A DNA stretch of 64,000 nt from Lentinus brumalis (GCA_001792895.1 MARA01000014.1:558001-622000), one strand, 5' to 3'; shown: positions 24,018 through 36,106, numbered from the stretch's first letter. Program-made: numbers and translations. Notes: generated by a model not told the origin, from the sequence alone.

Positions 24018-25672
24018 TCAGCTGGATCTGGAGCTCTCGAAGACGATTGTCGTCTCGTCGGCGTACGCGTCCATGCTCAGGGACATCCCGGACGACGAGT
24101 CTGCCGCGGCTCTCCGCAGATTGAGCAGGACGCGGGTGCAGAGCGCGCTGTGCACCACCCGGAGTGGCCTGCAGTCTGGTCAGTGCTCGCACGGATATGA
24201 AGCGCGTATACGCTCACATTTGGATCAGGGGAGTGAGTCCTCGCGGGGCGAAGATCATCACCGAAAGGTTCGTGAGCGAAAGGACTGCAAATAGGTCTCG
24301 CCCTTCGGTGAGTTTGAATGGTGAGGGCAGGGCGGGCGTTCGTACCGAGGATGACGATGTAGGAGAACAGCCCTGTCGCAGATGCCATGTAAGTTGGCTA
24401 TGACGTTGGATGGGACGCGGATTATGCACTTACCGTCTCTGTACATAGTCCGCACCAAAACACACCTCGAGGTGCGTGTGCCTCCGACTAAAACGTCGTG
24501 GCCCGATGAAAGTCAGACCATTAGCTTCGCCGTGTATGTTTACAGAGGACGTACAGTCGGGGTCTAGGAAGTGTCTGAGGAAGGTCAACATGACGATCGC
24601 TGCGCAACTCTGGTCAGTGGCCCCCAAGCAATGCTCGACTGCCTCGAGGGATCCCGGGCTCACCTGTATCTCCCAACATCAACGCGGCGTAGGCAGGCCA
24701 GACGTCGGGGTCCTGCACGGTCGCCCGCATCCCGCCGATTGCAGTGCCCCGTAGGACGGTACCGTAACCCAGGGAGCTGTCTCCTGCACAGTGAAGAGCA
24801 CACAGGCCTAACAAGAGCCGTTGGTATCTCGGTCAATGTACGTTTGACTCGCAGGGGAACTGATGCGTACTGACCACTATCTCCAGGAACCCCGTGGCGA
24901 GGAAGAACACGACTGTTCTGTCGTATCCCCAGAGAGCCATAGTCCGCGCGATCAGGATCGCTAGGGGAAGATATGTTCGAGTCAGGTCGAGTGATCACGT
25001 TGATTATGAGTCCCTCGCGCACATTCGGAGAAAATTATCCCCGCGAGATAGACATCTGCGGCAACATTCTAGTTATGCACAGAAAGGCAGCGATGGAGAA
25101 TACTTGCACGCCAAGACAGTGTACAGCGTCCTACACTCCAGGGGATCGTGCGGCTTCCACAGTACGACTGAAAGCAGCGTAAAGGTGAGCGCCACACTGA
25201 CCGTTCTAAGTCTGGGAGCTAGGACGCACGGGTGACCGCAAGAATAGCGTCCAAGATCACGGAGTACTTGTTGACGAAGTAGACGATCTTCATCGGACTC
25301 AGCCGATCTTGCCACACCAACGTAACCTGCGAGAGTCACATGAGACGAAGCATGAGCGACTCGATGAAGACGCACCTCGTCTGGAAGCGTTTCTACAACT
25401 TCAAGCATCTATGGCCGCATGCAATGTCGGTGGTTGCAAATCTGACGGAGACAAAGGTACCTACCGCAAAGGTGAGAGCGGCAACTGCCCATGCGTTGAT
25501 CAACGTTTGTACGGCTGACTGGGTGAGGTGGAGACTTACCTACGCTAAACTGAGGACGACAGGTCAAAAGGGTCAGCGTGCTAGACTTAGCATGATTAAA
25601 CGGACACATCACCTTCGTGACCTCAAGCAATACTAGTTCTGCGACTGCGGGGTGAAGCGTCGAGCAGGACAT
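24018..25672 (-). CDS. DUF6533-type integral membrane protein, paralogue D
   Basis: Read right to left. The likely start at 25672 gives MSCSTLHPAVAELVLLEVTK followed by a GTGATG donor; in-frame upstream ATGs exist, so the start is uncertain. Later segments are VWQDRLSPMKIVYFVNKYSV with ILDAILAVT (DUF6533 signature), TVQDPDVWPAYAALMLGDTG, GLFSYIVILG, and the C-terminal exon VVHSALCTRVLLNLRRAAA ending ESSRSS-stop at 24018-24020. Spliced segments correspond in order to paralogue C. It is a predicted multi-pass membrane protein of unknown function. It is isolated from the A-B-C group by the PAR32-like region. Confidence 0.65.
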
Positions 25673-26644
25673 ACTGCTAGCAGAGGGAACAGACCGGAGT
25701 TGGAGATCTGAGGGATCGCATGCCATGTAATTATACATGACTGAGTGCTAGGCTTGACAGGAGAAACGCTTGAGACTTCAGCGCAGTCGTCGGGCCAGGC
25801 GAACTGCTGCTATGGAGTCTTGACGTCGCTCAGAGTTGAACGTTGATGTCGCGGCCCCATGTGGGCTTGGTGCCCTGGAAAATAGTAAACAGTCGTTGTT
25901 CTCGGTCTCGTTGCTAGCAACTGCTGTCTTTGTGACGAGAGATATGAACAGTCCCGATGCATGGAGGAGGGAAGAGTAGTTAATATCTTACTCCTCCGAA
26001 ACTTTGTTGAAGTTCGCTTGCGACGCGCGCCACCTCTACATGCATCATGCCAATAATCTGTATGACCGGCACACGCTTCCTCCGTAGATAATCCAATTCC
26101 GGACTATGCGGCGTGGTGAGACGAAGAAGTAGTGTGTTCGAAATGCGTTTCGCGTCTGGAGACTGTCTTGAGTAAAAAGGGAGGCGCTGGCAAACCCAGG
26201 GAAGACGTTAGACGCCAAGACAACCTTCCGTTACTGCCACGACAGGCCACGACAAAGATGCACAAGTCCTCGCTAGGTTCAACATGCAGCAGCGTGAACC
26301 ATGACGATTCTCGTAAAACACTCCGATATTATACGTCTCTAGTCATTCCCGGACTTGCACACAATGACCACACGTATGCTCGTATACTGATCGCTGTACT
26401 GACCGTTTTCGCTAACTTCTCTTCCAGGTCACTCTGATAGACTTTCTGTATTCTGATACCGGAGGTTCTACTCATCCGGAAGCGCAGCTTTGCTGCGTGC
26501 AGCGTGATAGTCCCCTCAAGGCCGCCCTAGCTTCGACGTGGGAGAACATCGTCACTTGAACCCATGGCGGAGGAGCCTCCACTGAGATAGTGATAAGGCA
26601 GCCTCCGAGCCTTCTCTGTTGCGCACTTCTTCAACACCGAGCCC
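25673..26644. other. Intergenic, upstream of the permease gene
   Basis: No gene recognised. This holds the promoter of the plus-strand permease. A TATTATA-like stretch at about 26326 is too far from the start to assign with confidence. Confidence 0.45.
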
Positions 26645-28967
26645 ATGAAGACCGATACCCCGACCGAAGTGCACGTCCAAACTGTTGCCGGGCGTCCTGG
26701 AGAGACTGGCAGTCTGGCCAGCGACGAAGCCGCTCTGGCCGGACTGGGGTACAAGCAGGAGTTCAAAAGGGCTTTCCATCCTATCGAGGTCTTCGGTCTT
26801 GGGTTCAGCATTATCGGACTATTTCCCTCGATCGCGTGAGTTTACATCCGGTCTCTCGAGCTCCAACACAAATACTGAACGAACTACGACCTAGATCGGT
26901 GTTAGTGTTTGCCATCCCTTACGGAGGGCCGGTCGCTGTAGTCTGGGGAGTGAGTGCATCTCTGTCTCCAAGCCGTTGAGCCGATCTCACCTCTCGCTGT
27001 AGTGGGCCGTCTGCTCGGTCTTCCTCATGTTCGTAGCACTTGCGCTGGCAGAGCTCGGTTCAGCGGCACCGACGTCCGGAGGGTTATACTACTGGACGTG
27101 GATGTACGCAACACCGCGTTGGCGTAAAGTCCTGTCCTGGGTTGTCGGATGTGAGTGTAGTGCACGCAGCTATCTAGATCTTCCTTCCTGATAGGTTTGC
27201 AGATTCAAACTCGATAGGCCTCATCGGCGGACTTGCCTCAATCGACTGGGGTTGCGCAGTCCAACTCATGGCTGCCGTATCTATAGGTACTAATCAAAGC
27301 TTCGTTCCTACCACCGGGCAGACGTAGTAGGTATCGGTCTCTCATTACGTGATGAGTGCAGTAACTCACGGCATTCCTCTCGTAGCGCAGTATTCGTCGC
27401 TCTCTTGGTCAGTCATGGAATCGTAGCCTCGCTTGCGACATCCGTCATCGCACGCTTGCAGGGCGTATATATCGCTCTCAACGTTCTGTGCGTCCTGGCA
27501 CATACCCAGTGTTGGTATTCGTTCAGCTTATTTCTGATTTTCACAGTCTCTGCCTCGCCATCATCATAGCCTTGCCCGTCGCCACTCCCAGCGAGTTCAA
27601 GAACACATCCTCTTTCGCCTTTGGAGGATTCGCCAACTGTATGCGCTGTTGTCTCATCAGTCGCTCGTAGTGCAACTTATAGCTTTCAACCTTTGTCAGT
27701 CTACGGATGGCCTAACGGCTTCGCCTTCGTGCTAAGCTTCCTCGCTCCTCTGTGGACAATTGGTACGACCACGTACTTCGTCTCACTGCATTGACACGAC
27801 TGACATATCTCCCGCAGGTGGCTTCGACGCTTCGGTGCATATTAGTGAGGAGGCGTCCAACGCCCGTACCGCAGTCCCTTGGGCGCTCGTCAGCGCCGTG
27901 GGCATTGCAGGTCTCTTAGGCTGGAGTTCGTCCACTCTCGTGATCATATGGTTGTTCAAGCTCTTACTCGTATTGCGACAGTCGTCAACATTGTCATCGC
28001 CTTCTGTATGGGAACGGACATGGAGAGCATCATGTCCAATCCCATCGGGCAGCCTATGGCGACTGTACGTCCCGTTCCTCCGCACGGCACTCAGTGACGT
28101 GTCTCATCTGTTTCCACAGATTCTTTTCAATAGCTTGGGTCGCAACGGAACGTTAGCCGTATGGTCGATCGTCGTCGTGGTGCAGTGAGTACACTACCAG
28201 TTCGTCTGGGATCCTACTCATTATCACGTTGTCAGATACCTCATGGGATCCAGTATCGTTAGTCCGCGACCACGCGTTTGCGTCACAATGAGTTACTGAT
28301 TTCGACGCAGCTCACAGCAGCGTCTCGTCAAGTCTTCGCCTTCGCCCGCGACAAAGGCCTGCCCTTCTCCGGCCTCATCTACCGCGTGAACAGAAAGACG
28401 GGTACCCCGGTGAATGCAGTCTGGGCGGCCGCGTTCATCGCGCTCTTGCTCGGGCTGTTGGCATTCGCCGGACCAACTGCAAACTCCGCGATCTTCAGCC
28501 TGGCCATTGCTGGACAGTATATCGCGTACACGATCCCAATCCTGAGCCGCTTCCTCGGAGGAAGACAGTGGACGCCAGGCCCTTTCTCTCTCGGTCGCTT
28601 CGTGAGTCCATCCATCGCATGCCTCGTGGTGTTCGGGCACTACATTGACCACACTCTGCTCTCGCAGGGCCTGCCCGTTGCTATCGTCGCGGTGGCGTGG
28701 ATGGTCTTCTCCGTGACCATCCTCGCGTTCCCTACGGCTCCAGCACCCAACGCTCAGGGCATGAACTACATGGTCGTCGTCATTGGCGGCTGGATCATTC
28801 TGTGCCTCGTGTACTACCATATTCCTGTGTACGGCGGAGCATGCTGGTTCAACGGCCCACTGGTGACGATCGAGGAGGCTGAGAGCACGGGCATCGTACG
28901 GGCTCAGGACGAATCCGACACTCTGGATGTGTTCAGACAAGAGGAGAAGCTGGAGATATCGGATTAG
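26645..28967 (+). CDS. APC-superfamily amino-acid/GABA-type permease
   Basis: A multi-pass plasma-membrane or organellar transporter of the amino acid/choline/GABA permease type. Clear exons: 26645-26835 (acidic N-tail, then LGYKQEFKRAFHPIEVFGLG), 26895-26949, 27003-27150 (ELGSAAPTSGGLYYW), 27203-27323 (GLASIDWGCAVQ, then VPTTGQT) and one from 27386 (VFVALLVSHGIVASL). Further short exons encode TPSEFKNTSSFAFGGFAN, NGFAFVLSFLAPLWTIG and GFDASVHISEEASNARTAVP, the family's conserved amphipathic segment. The final exon runs from the FAFARDKGLPFSGLIYRV region to an acidic C-tail, stop 28965-28967. All expected family blocks are present in order, so the gene looks intact. Substrate cannot be told; GABA, choline or other amino acids are possible. 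Confidence 0.85.
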
Positions 28968-29964
28968 GGAGATCCGCTCCTTGTGGCGAGGCAGGTTGGA
29001 ATCAAGGTGACTAGGTTGGTCGTTACGTGCTCGCATATTCCTGCAAACAGCTGACTCGATTGCATACAAAGCGTACATTTGCACGAAGAACGAGTGTACC
29101 ACTACCAAAGTTAGTTGCATGCCTTTGCCGACTAGCTCACACCGCCAATGAGGACTTAGGCCCCAGAGGAAGAATCTGACGTCCACTCGACCCTTTCGCT
29201 GACTCGTCGCGTCACAGCTCTTCCCGCTGACACTCACATGTCCAGGCCCATAAGAGGCTCGGGTGAACGGCGAACGCATACCTTCACCAACAGCGCATTG
29301 TTTATCGCATCCTTTGTCAACGCGAGAGAGGCGCCTGTCCTTCGTCCCGCGGCGCATGGACCACGGTGGCGGCAGTTTGTTGTTGTGGGCGTGGCGTGTT
29401 GGTCGAGTCTCCCTGATGTAAAATGCAGCGCTCGTCCACTCGTTCTTCCGTCTCAGCACATCACAACCACTCATCAACCCGAATGTCACAAGCACGCATC
29501 ACCCCGACTCTCCCGAACCGCCCGCTATGTCGATATCACCCATGTTGTCAGAACAAGATACCATTCCGTCGTTCGTCCCGGGGCGCTGCCCGTCTGGCCC
29601 GGGCCCCTGGGGGGCGTCGCTCCCTACATCTACTGCTTCCCAAATTCGAGGCGCCGGCACCGTCAATCCCTCAAAGGTAAGTCTATATAGCACTCCGACT
29701 GGGATATTCAAGACCCTCGGAATTTCCGACTCGTCTCGTAGCGACGTTCATATCGTGTGAAGAGAAAGTGGCCTGGGTGCGCCGCTGTACGCTCGTCGTT
29801 GCCGCAGGGCTCCGAGTCTCCCGGATTGAGGTGCGGCGCGGGCACGACGAGAACAATTGACCTAGTATCACTCCTGTCGAGGGCGCACTTCTGCCGCATT
29901 TCCTGGTAATAACCCACCATGTCAGCGACCGCGCCGCACACAATGATGGAGCACTCTCGAAGAG
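28968..29964. other. Intergenic, nothing recognised
   Basis: The region between the permease stop and the TATA box of the repeat-protein gene. Short overlapping frames only. A minus-strand frame running 28293-29495 is a shadow of the permease's last exon. Confidence 0.5.
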
Positions 29965-29972
29965 TATAAATA
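29965..29972 (+). promoter_or_regulatory. TATA box of the NCNK-repeat gene
   Basis: TATAAATA lies 85 bases before the ATG at 30057. Transcription would start near 29995-30005, giving a 5'UTR of roughly 50-60 bases. A canonical TATA box suggests a strongly or conditionally expressed gene. Confidence 0.6.
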
Positions 29973-30056
29973 CGAACCATCCTCTGGCAACTTGGGCATC
30001 AAACAAACCCGACTCAACCGTCGATACATCCAACACCTCATCCCACATCACACAAC

Positions 30057-31545
30057 ATGTCTTCCTCTCAAACTTCTGACGCACGCGCCAACTTCGAGGA
30101 CCAGAGTTCCTCCTCTTCCCAGTTCTCCTCGTCTTTGTCGTCGTTGTCGCCGAGCAGCGCCGCCGCCGCGGCACCCACCAACTGCAACAAGGACCAGGCC
30201 GACGACTACGACAAGCACGCGCCCACCAACTACGACAAGCACGCGCCCACCAACTGCAACAAGGACCAGGCCGACAACTGCAACAAGCACGCGCCCACCA
30301 ACTGCAACAAGCACGGGCCTGCCAACTGCAACAAGGACGAGCCCGCCAACTGTAACAAGGACGAGCCCGCCAACTGCAACAAGCACGGGCCCGCCAACTG
30401 CAACAAGGACGAGCCCGCCAACTGCAACAAGCACGGGCCCGCCAACTGTAACAAGCACGGGCCTGCCAACTACAACAAGGACGAGCCCGCCAACTGCAAC
30501 AAGCACGGGCCTGCCAACTGCAACAAGCACGGGCCCGCCAACTGCAACAAGGCCCGTAGTTTCCCCTCTCCCCAGTTCTCCTCGTCTTCGTCGTCGTCGT
30601 TGTCGCCGAGCAGCGCCGCCGCCGCGTCCGTTCCTGCGCAGGGCTCGCCCGTGCCAGGCAGTCCCCCGTCCTCTGAGGACCGTCTGGCAGCTCCTACCAC
30701 TGACGGCGAACCGGAGGACTCGGATGAAGTCACTGTGACCGTTGAGGTGAGTAGTCATTCGGAATATAGTATGTTTCATGCAGTGCACTCACCGAGCGCA
30801 CCTGTCTGATGTGGTGGCAGCCTCCGACTCGGTCTCGGTCTCCGACGTTCGAAGTAAACGATGGCGGCGGCGACGACGACGACGACGACGACAGCAACAG
30901 CGACACCAGCAACGGCAAGCACGGGCCTGCCAACTGCAACAAGCACGGGCCCGCCAACTGCAACAAGCACGGGCCCGCCAACTGCAACAAGCACGGGCCT
31001 GCCAACTGCAACAAGCACGCGCCCGCCAACTGCAACAAGCACGGGCCCGCCAACTGCAACAAGCACGAGCTCTCCTCGTCTTCGTCGTCGTTGTCGCCGA
31101 GCAGCGCCGCCGCCGCGTCCGTTCCTGCGCGGGGCTCGCCCGTGCCAGGCAGTCCCCCGTCCTCTGAGGACTCGGACCGTCTGGCAGCTCCTACCACTGA
31201 CGGCGAACCGGAGGACTCGGATGAAGGAGTCACCGTGACCGTTGAGGTGAGTGGTCATTCGGGATATAGTATGTTTCATGCAGTGCACTCACCAAGCGCA
31301 CCCGTCTGTTGTGGTAGCAGCCTCCGACTCGGTCTCGGTCTCGGTCTCCGACGTTCGAAGTAAACGACGACGACGACGACGACGACGACAGCAACAGCGA
31401 CACCAGCAACGGCAACGGCAACGGCAAGACCGACTCCGACGACTCTGACAACGACAACGACAATGAGCCTGAGCTCGTCCCTAAGGGACCGACGCCAGCG
31501 CCCGCCCACTGCCAGCCGTCGGCCAAGATCCGCCGCCGCCGCTAG
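30057..31545 (+). CDS. NCNK octapeptide-repeat protein, disordered, unknown function
   Basis: Exons 30057-30746, 30821-31246 and 31321-31545 join in phase 0 to give 446 residues. Order: Ser-rich N-tail; 16 units of consensus HGPANCNK/DEPANCNK (30171-30551); a Ser/Ala stretch; the block GSPVPGSPPSSED; an acidic DD run; 6 more HGPANCNK units (30920-31063); the same Ser/Ala and GSPVPGSPPSSED block again; an acidic Asp/Asn tail; then SAKIRRRR at the C-terminus. There is no signal peptide or membrane segment, so it is probably cytosolic or nuclear (the basic end could be a weak NLS). Nearly every unit has one Cys and many have one His, so metal binding or disulfide cross-linking is conceivable. 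Exon 2 repeats exon 1's layout, including the intron, so it arose by internal duplication. I recognise no family. Confidence 0.75.
30171..30551 (+). repeat. 24-bp coding tandem repeat, 16 units
   Basis: One 7-residue unit (APTNCNK) plus fifteen 8-residue units, exactly 381 bases. Variants are mostly HGPANCNK, DEPANCNK, HAPTNCNK and DQADNCNK. Three units have Tyr in place of Cys. The period stays a multiple of three throughout, so the frame is preserved. Confidence 0.95.
30920..31063 (+). repeat. 24-bp coding tandem repeat, 6 units
   Basis: Six units in exon 2, five HGPANCNK and one HAPANCNK, exactly 144 bases. They are more uniform than the exon 1 array, which suggests recent homogenisation or expansion. 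Confidence 0.95.
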
Positions 31546-31606
31546 GCTCTAGCGATGGAAACATGGTCCATTCGCGGAGGACTCGGAGGAGGAGTTGATA
31601 TGGATT

Positions 31607-31690
31607 GGAGAGTGGAGAGTGGAGAGTGGAGAGTGGAGAGTGGAGAGTGGAGAGTGGAGAGTGGAGAGTGGAGAGTGGAGAGTGGAGAGT
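31607..31690. repeat. 7-bp minisatellite GGAGAGT, 12 perfect copies
   Basis: Twelve uninterrupted GGAGAGT units start 62 bases after the stop of the repeat-protein gene, probably within its 3'UTR. The plus strand is purine-only G/A apart from one T per unit. Confidence 0.95.
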
Positions 31691-33642
31691 GGAGAGAGGT
31701 GTGAAGATGAGATGCGGAGAGTCTGAGTCTGAGTCTTGAAGAGAGCGATACTAGTACGACGGGGTCCGTGGATGGAGGCGGACTCGGACTGCCAGGTGTC
31801 ACGGTGGCCCGGGCGATTCGGAACATGCGCTGGCAGGTTGCGGGCGACTGGAGACTGGAAATTCGAGATCGTCACGGTGTCGCGTTTGCCATGACCATGG
31901 CATGTATGTAGGATACATCGTGACTGTAGACCGTCTGCTAGTGCTGACTAGTGACTACCGCCAAATCATGCACTGGAATCACGAAGTATGCAGCAGTGTA
32001 CGAGTACTGTGATCATTGCGGCGTGGCCACGGCCCACTGACTGAGCATCGATACAAACCACCGATCGAAGGCTGCACGCCGGTGCACAGCATTGCACATG
32101 GCCGGGTAATGAGACACTCTTGAGTGCGTCCGCCGTACAAACAGTCTTGTCCCCCGGAGTGATTGGTATGTAGAAGCAGGCTGGTAGAGCTCGAGGACTG
32201 CGCGGCCGGGAGGCGCGCTGTCCACAGCGCGGATGAGGCGTTGCCCGTGGCGGGAGCACTCCCACTTCGAGGGCCACTGCTGATGCACTTGCGTGTCGTA
32301 CATGGAAGGCGGAGTACCGAGGGTCCGACTCGGACTCAGCCGGTCATGAAGATTGAAGACGAACCAACGCACGCGCCTAGCCTCCGCCTCCGCACTCCTG
32401 CAGGCCCAGGCCGTAGGCGGATGCGTTGCCCCGCGCGTACAGGATGTCGTCGCTACATTCCCGAGATAAGTACCGTGCGTCGTCAGACTCACACCAGCGG
32501 CCGCATTCCCGAGGTATCGCACGACGCATTATCACAGGCCTGAGGCCTGAGGCGTCGGAGGACTCGGAATGATTGAAAGCAATCGACAACGATAACGTTG
32601 AAGGACCTCCTGTCCGGGCTGATGAAAACATGCATATGGAGGAGGAGCGACTCCAATATGCATTCCAGGACCAACTTGGCACGAAGTCGCTGCTCCGCGG
32701 GGCCTGGCCCGCAACTGCGGACTCGGAGTGTGCGAGTTCTGTTCCTCGTCCGACTTGAACTGAGATGGATGGACAGTCGACGGACAGCCTGCGAGTGGGA
32801 AGAGGGACGGCCGGAGGAGAGGTCCCGACATCGGACAGAGCATCTCGAGCATGAGTACTCAGACACTGAGACAGCCCGGTTGCTCGTCCTACGCACCCCG
32901 TACGCCGTCCCGAGCCTTCCGCAGGCGAAAGGAGCGGAACTTGTGCGGAGGCTCCGGAGGAGCTACAGATGAGCCAAGAGCAGGCTAACGGATATGTGGG
33001 CAAAGTATACGCGTACGTCGCGCCACCGGCAGGGGCAGGGGGATACAGATAACGAACGACTCACATGCAGACGCGACGTAGAACGCCGGACGCTACTCGA
33101 CGCCACCCCGACGGCCTGGATCCAACGGGACAACGCAGACGGCGGCGTGCCATTCTTGTAATGTGTGACGTGTGTATGTACAGCAGTTTCGCCGGGGCCC
33201 ACAAGGAGCGGGAGGAGAGAAGCAGGCCGGAGAGAGAAAGATCACGGAACGGGAAAGCTGATTCATCGTAAGTGGGTGTTCCGTGGGATCTGTCAGGTAC
33301 AGGTCTGTCCGTGTGTGCGGGCACTGCGTGTCGCGGTCGCTTGTCAGGCTGTCTGCTCCAGTCGCGACGGGGTTGAGAGGAGAGAGATAGACAAGCGTGT
33401 GGCAACGGATAGTCTGTGGGTTAACGCGTGCGCCACCGAGAGCGGGCGACGGGGCGATCGTGCAAGCTATCTACACCTCCCATATAAGGCATCCCGCTAG
33501 TCTTGATCGGTTCGGGGCGTTTACCCCCCTTGAGGATTCCGACTTTTTCGGCGTCACGTGCTGTTGTGTACACGTCAATAGATACAAATAACGCGCTCTG
33601 CTCGTCGCGTCGCCCGCGCGTGTTGCCCAGCCCGTGTCCGCC
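31691..33642. other. Intergenic, nothing recognised
   Basis: Many short overlapping frames on both strands without a recognisable domain. The right end holds the promoter of the helicase gene. Confidence 0.5.
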
Positions 33643-36082
33643 ATGTCCTCCGTCGGGGCGCGGGTCACTTTCAGCAGCCCCGACGGCTACAAGCTCGTTA
33701 GGGACACCGTACGCGACAAGCTTCCCTACGCCCCCACGACTATCAACTCGAGGGTGTGTGCAAGTTGCTCGATGGTGCCGATCTGGTGGCTGTTATACCA
33801 ACCGGCGCGGGCAAGACAAGCTACTATGTCGTCTACATGCTCATGCTCCTGGAGCTTTCGAAGAACATCAACGTTGAAGGAGCTGCTGCAAAGGTCCCCG
33901 CAGACCCTTGTATCGTCATGGTCTATCCCACCAATGGATTGGAGGAAGAGCAGGTAAGTACGCGCTGCTATTGATTCTGCGTGCCCGACAGGACATACTG
34001 TATACAGTCTCTGATATGTTCTCTTACTAGGCAACTGTATTTGAGCGGGCAGGAATCAACACGCTAGTCCTCAATGCGACCACTCTTTCCCTCGGTCGGC
34101 GGAGTGGCCAAGACTTATGGAGATCCGCGCGCACTGGAGTGTCAGTCCTCCTCCTCTCCCCAGAACAGCTCGTCTCCCCAGGATTTGAGGGCCTACTACA
34201 GCACGCTCCCTTCCAGAAACGACTCTGCGCCCTCGGCATCGATGAGATACATCTGCTGTACTCGTGGGGTCAGGCGTTCCGACAGGCCTTCCAACAGATC
34301 GGCTTTGCACGGGCGCGCATGTCCCTTCAGACACGCATGATAGGGACCACGGCAACTCTGCTCGCTGGACATCCCGAGGAAACCATTCTTCGCTTCCTGG
34401 GACTACGGCGTGGCGAGTTTCACTTGATTCGCCGGTCTAACCTCCGCCGCAATGTCCGCACGATCTTCCGCACCCTCAGCCATGGTCTCGGAGGATGGTC
34501 CTTTGCGGACCTTCGTTGGATCTTAGCAAGTGGGCGCAAGACTGTCATACATTGTCAGACTATCGCACTTGGCTTTCGACTGGCTATCTACTTGTGGCGA
34601 CTTGCACCTCCATCCCCGGATCGTCGAGTCCGTATTCGCATGTATAACGCGCTCAACTGGCCCTCCTACAACACCGAGACACGCGAGCTCATGCGGCACG
34701 ACCCGAATGCACAAATCATCATAGCAACTGCGACCTTCATGGTCGGCATTGATTTGCCCAACATCGCCGACGTCGTGATCCTAGGACATGTCTTGAATGC
34801 CGATGAACATGTGCAGTGGGAGGGGCGTGCTGGGCGCGATCCTCGTGTGGTCGCGGATGCTCGCTGTATCACATATGTTACCGCGACGGCGTTGAAGACA
34901 GCGCGCGCACTGTGCGCGGGCGAAGCTCCGCAGAAGACGTCCGGTGGGAAGAATTCGAAGCCTTCGACGCCGCAAATGGAGCTAAGCATGGCACGACTGC
35001 TGTGCGCAGATTGTGTAAGCGTCGAACAGGACACTCTCTACGACAATCCGCTATCCGATCCACCCTGTCTCTGTCCAGCCTGCGTATCCCCTCCGTCCTC
35101 TATGTCTCTTCCTGCACGTACCCCCATGGCAGGTTGCACGTGCAGCGGGCCGCACTGCGAGCCTGAAGACGTACTCCCGGTTCCCATCCTGCCTGCGAAG
35201 TCTCGAGGAGACACAAATCCGATACCGCAAAGGCTGCGCATCAGCAATAAGATGCGCAAAGTCGGCGAGGCAGAGCTCGAAGCGCTGCGCATGCGCATCT
35301 ACCTGGCTCCTGGGACCGCGCACACATTCAGCCTACCCCCCAACGTCTATCTTCCCGACCCAACCATCAAGGAGCTCCTCGACCATACGCTCATTCTCGA
35401 GTCCAAGGATGCATTGCGGGAACTCATATCAGGGCGCGTCCACCTCCTTCCCCACATCGATCTTCTCTGGACTGAAATGCGGCGTCTGGCTGAGCTGTTC
35501 CAAGAGATGAAGAGGGAGAAGGCCGCGCTAGATAGGGAGAAGCGCAAGCAGAGGAAAGTGGCGGCGAACGGTGGTAAGTGCGACCATATGTCGGAGGATG
35601 TACCGGGGACGTCAGCGCCGGCCGTCATCTTGCCTGCGATCTGTGATGGAAGTGTCGCTCACATGTCGTCCACTTTCACGTTTCGCATTGATGTGCCCCG
35701 TGCGTCCGAGGCGATTCATGCCGGGATGAATGCGGCCGCTTCGTCTGCATTGTCAGGGTGAGTAATTGCATTTTTGTCTTTGTCTAGCATGTTACTGAGA
35801 CTTGTCGGTCTCGTAGATCTGCGCGCATGGTTGGCGGGAGCATGTTCGAGTGGAATTTGAACGATGGAAGTGCACCCGTCGAGCTGAGTATGGCCAGTGC
35901 AAGTTCCTCAAGACCTGCTGGCCCTCCCGGCCGGCCCCGCAAACGTGCGGGCACAACCACCGCCTTAGATTTGCGTCCTCAGACGAGGCAACGTGTAGCG
36001 GTACGTGTGACATCTCACGGTACATATAGTACTGACACGGATTGCTATCTAGAACAAGGAGAACACAGTACCGGAACGATAG
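33643..36082 (+). CDS. RecQ-like superfamily 2 DNA helicase (apparent one-base frameshift)
   Basis: Exons 33643-33953, 34031-35757, 35817-36000 and 36053-36082. Motifs: VAVIPTGAGKT (Walker A), IDEIHLLYSWG (motif II as DEIH), TATLL (III), ATFMVGIDLPNI (V) and QWEGRAGRDPR (VI, with the arginine finger). A Cys-rich cluster follows (CADC, CLCPAC, CTCSGPHC), then a basic coiled stretch and a GRPRKRAG segment resembling an AT-hook. N-terminal VRDKLPYAP and the following HDYQLEGVCKLLDG lie in different frames, split at the C-run 33731-33735. Exons sum to 2252 bases, one short of a multiple of three, consistent with one lost base. This helicase family is multi-copy in Agaricomycetes and often sits in repeat-rich DNA. 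It may be a young pseudogene or carry a sequencing error. Confidence 0.8.
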
Positions 36083-36106
36083 GCAGCGTGAGTACTGGAC
36101 TCGGAT

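Noticed and set aside
28293..29495. 400-codon minus-strand frame
   Set aside because: Antisense to the last exon of the permease, whose plus-strand translation matches the transporter family throughout.
30048..30788. 246-codon minus-strand frame with VLVAVGG-type repeats
   Set aside because: It is the antisense shadow of the NCNK-repeat exon; tandem repeats with a multiple-of-three period keep all frames open.
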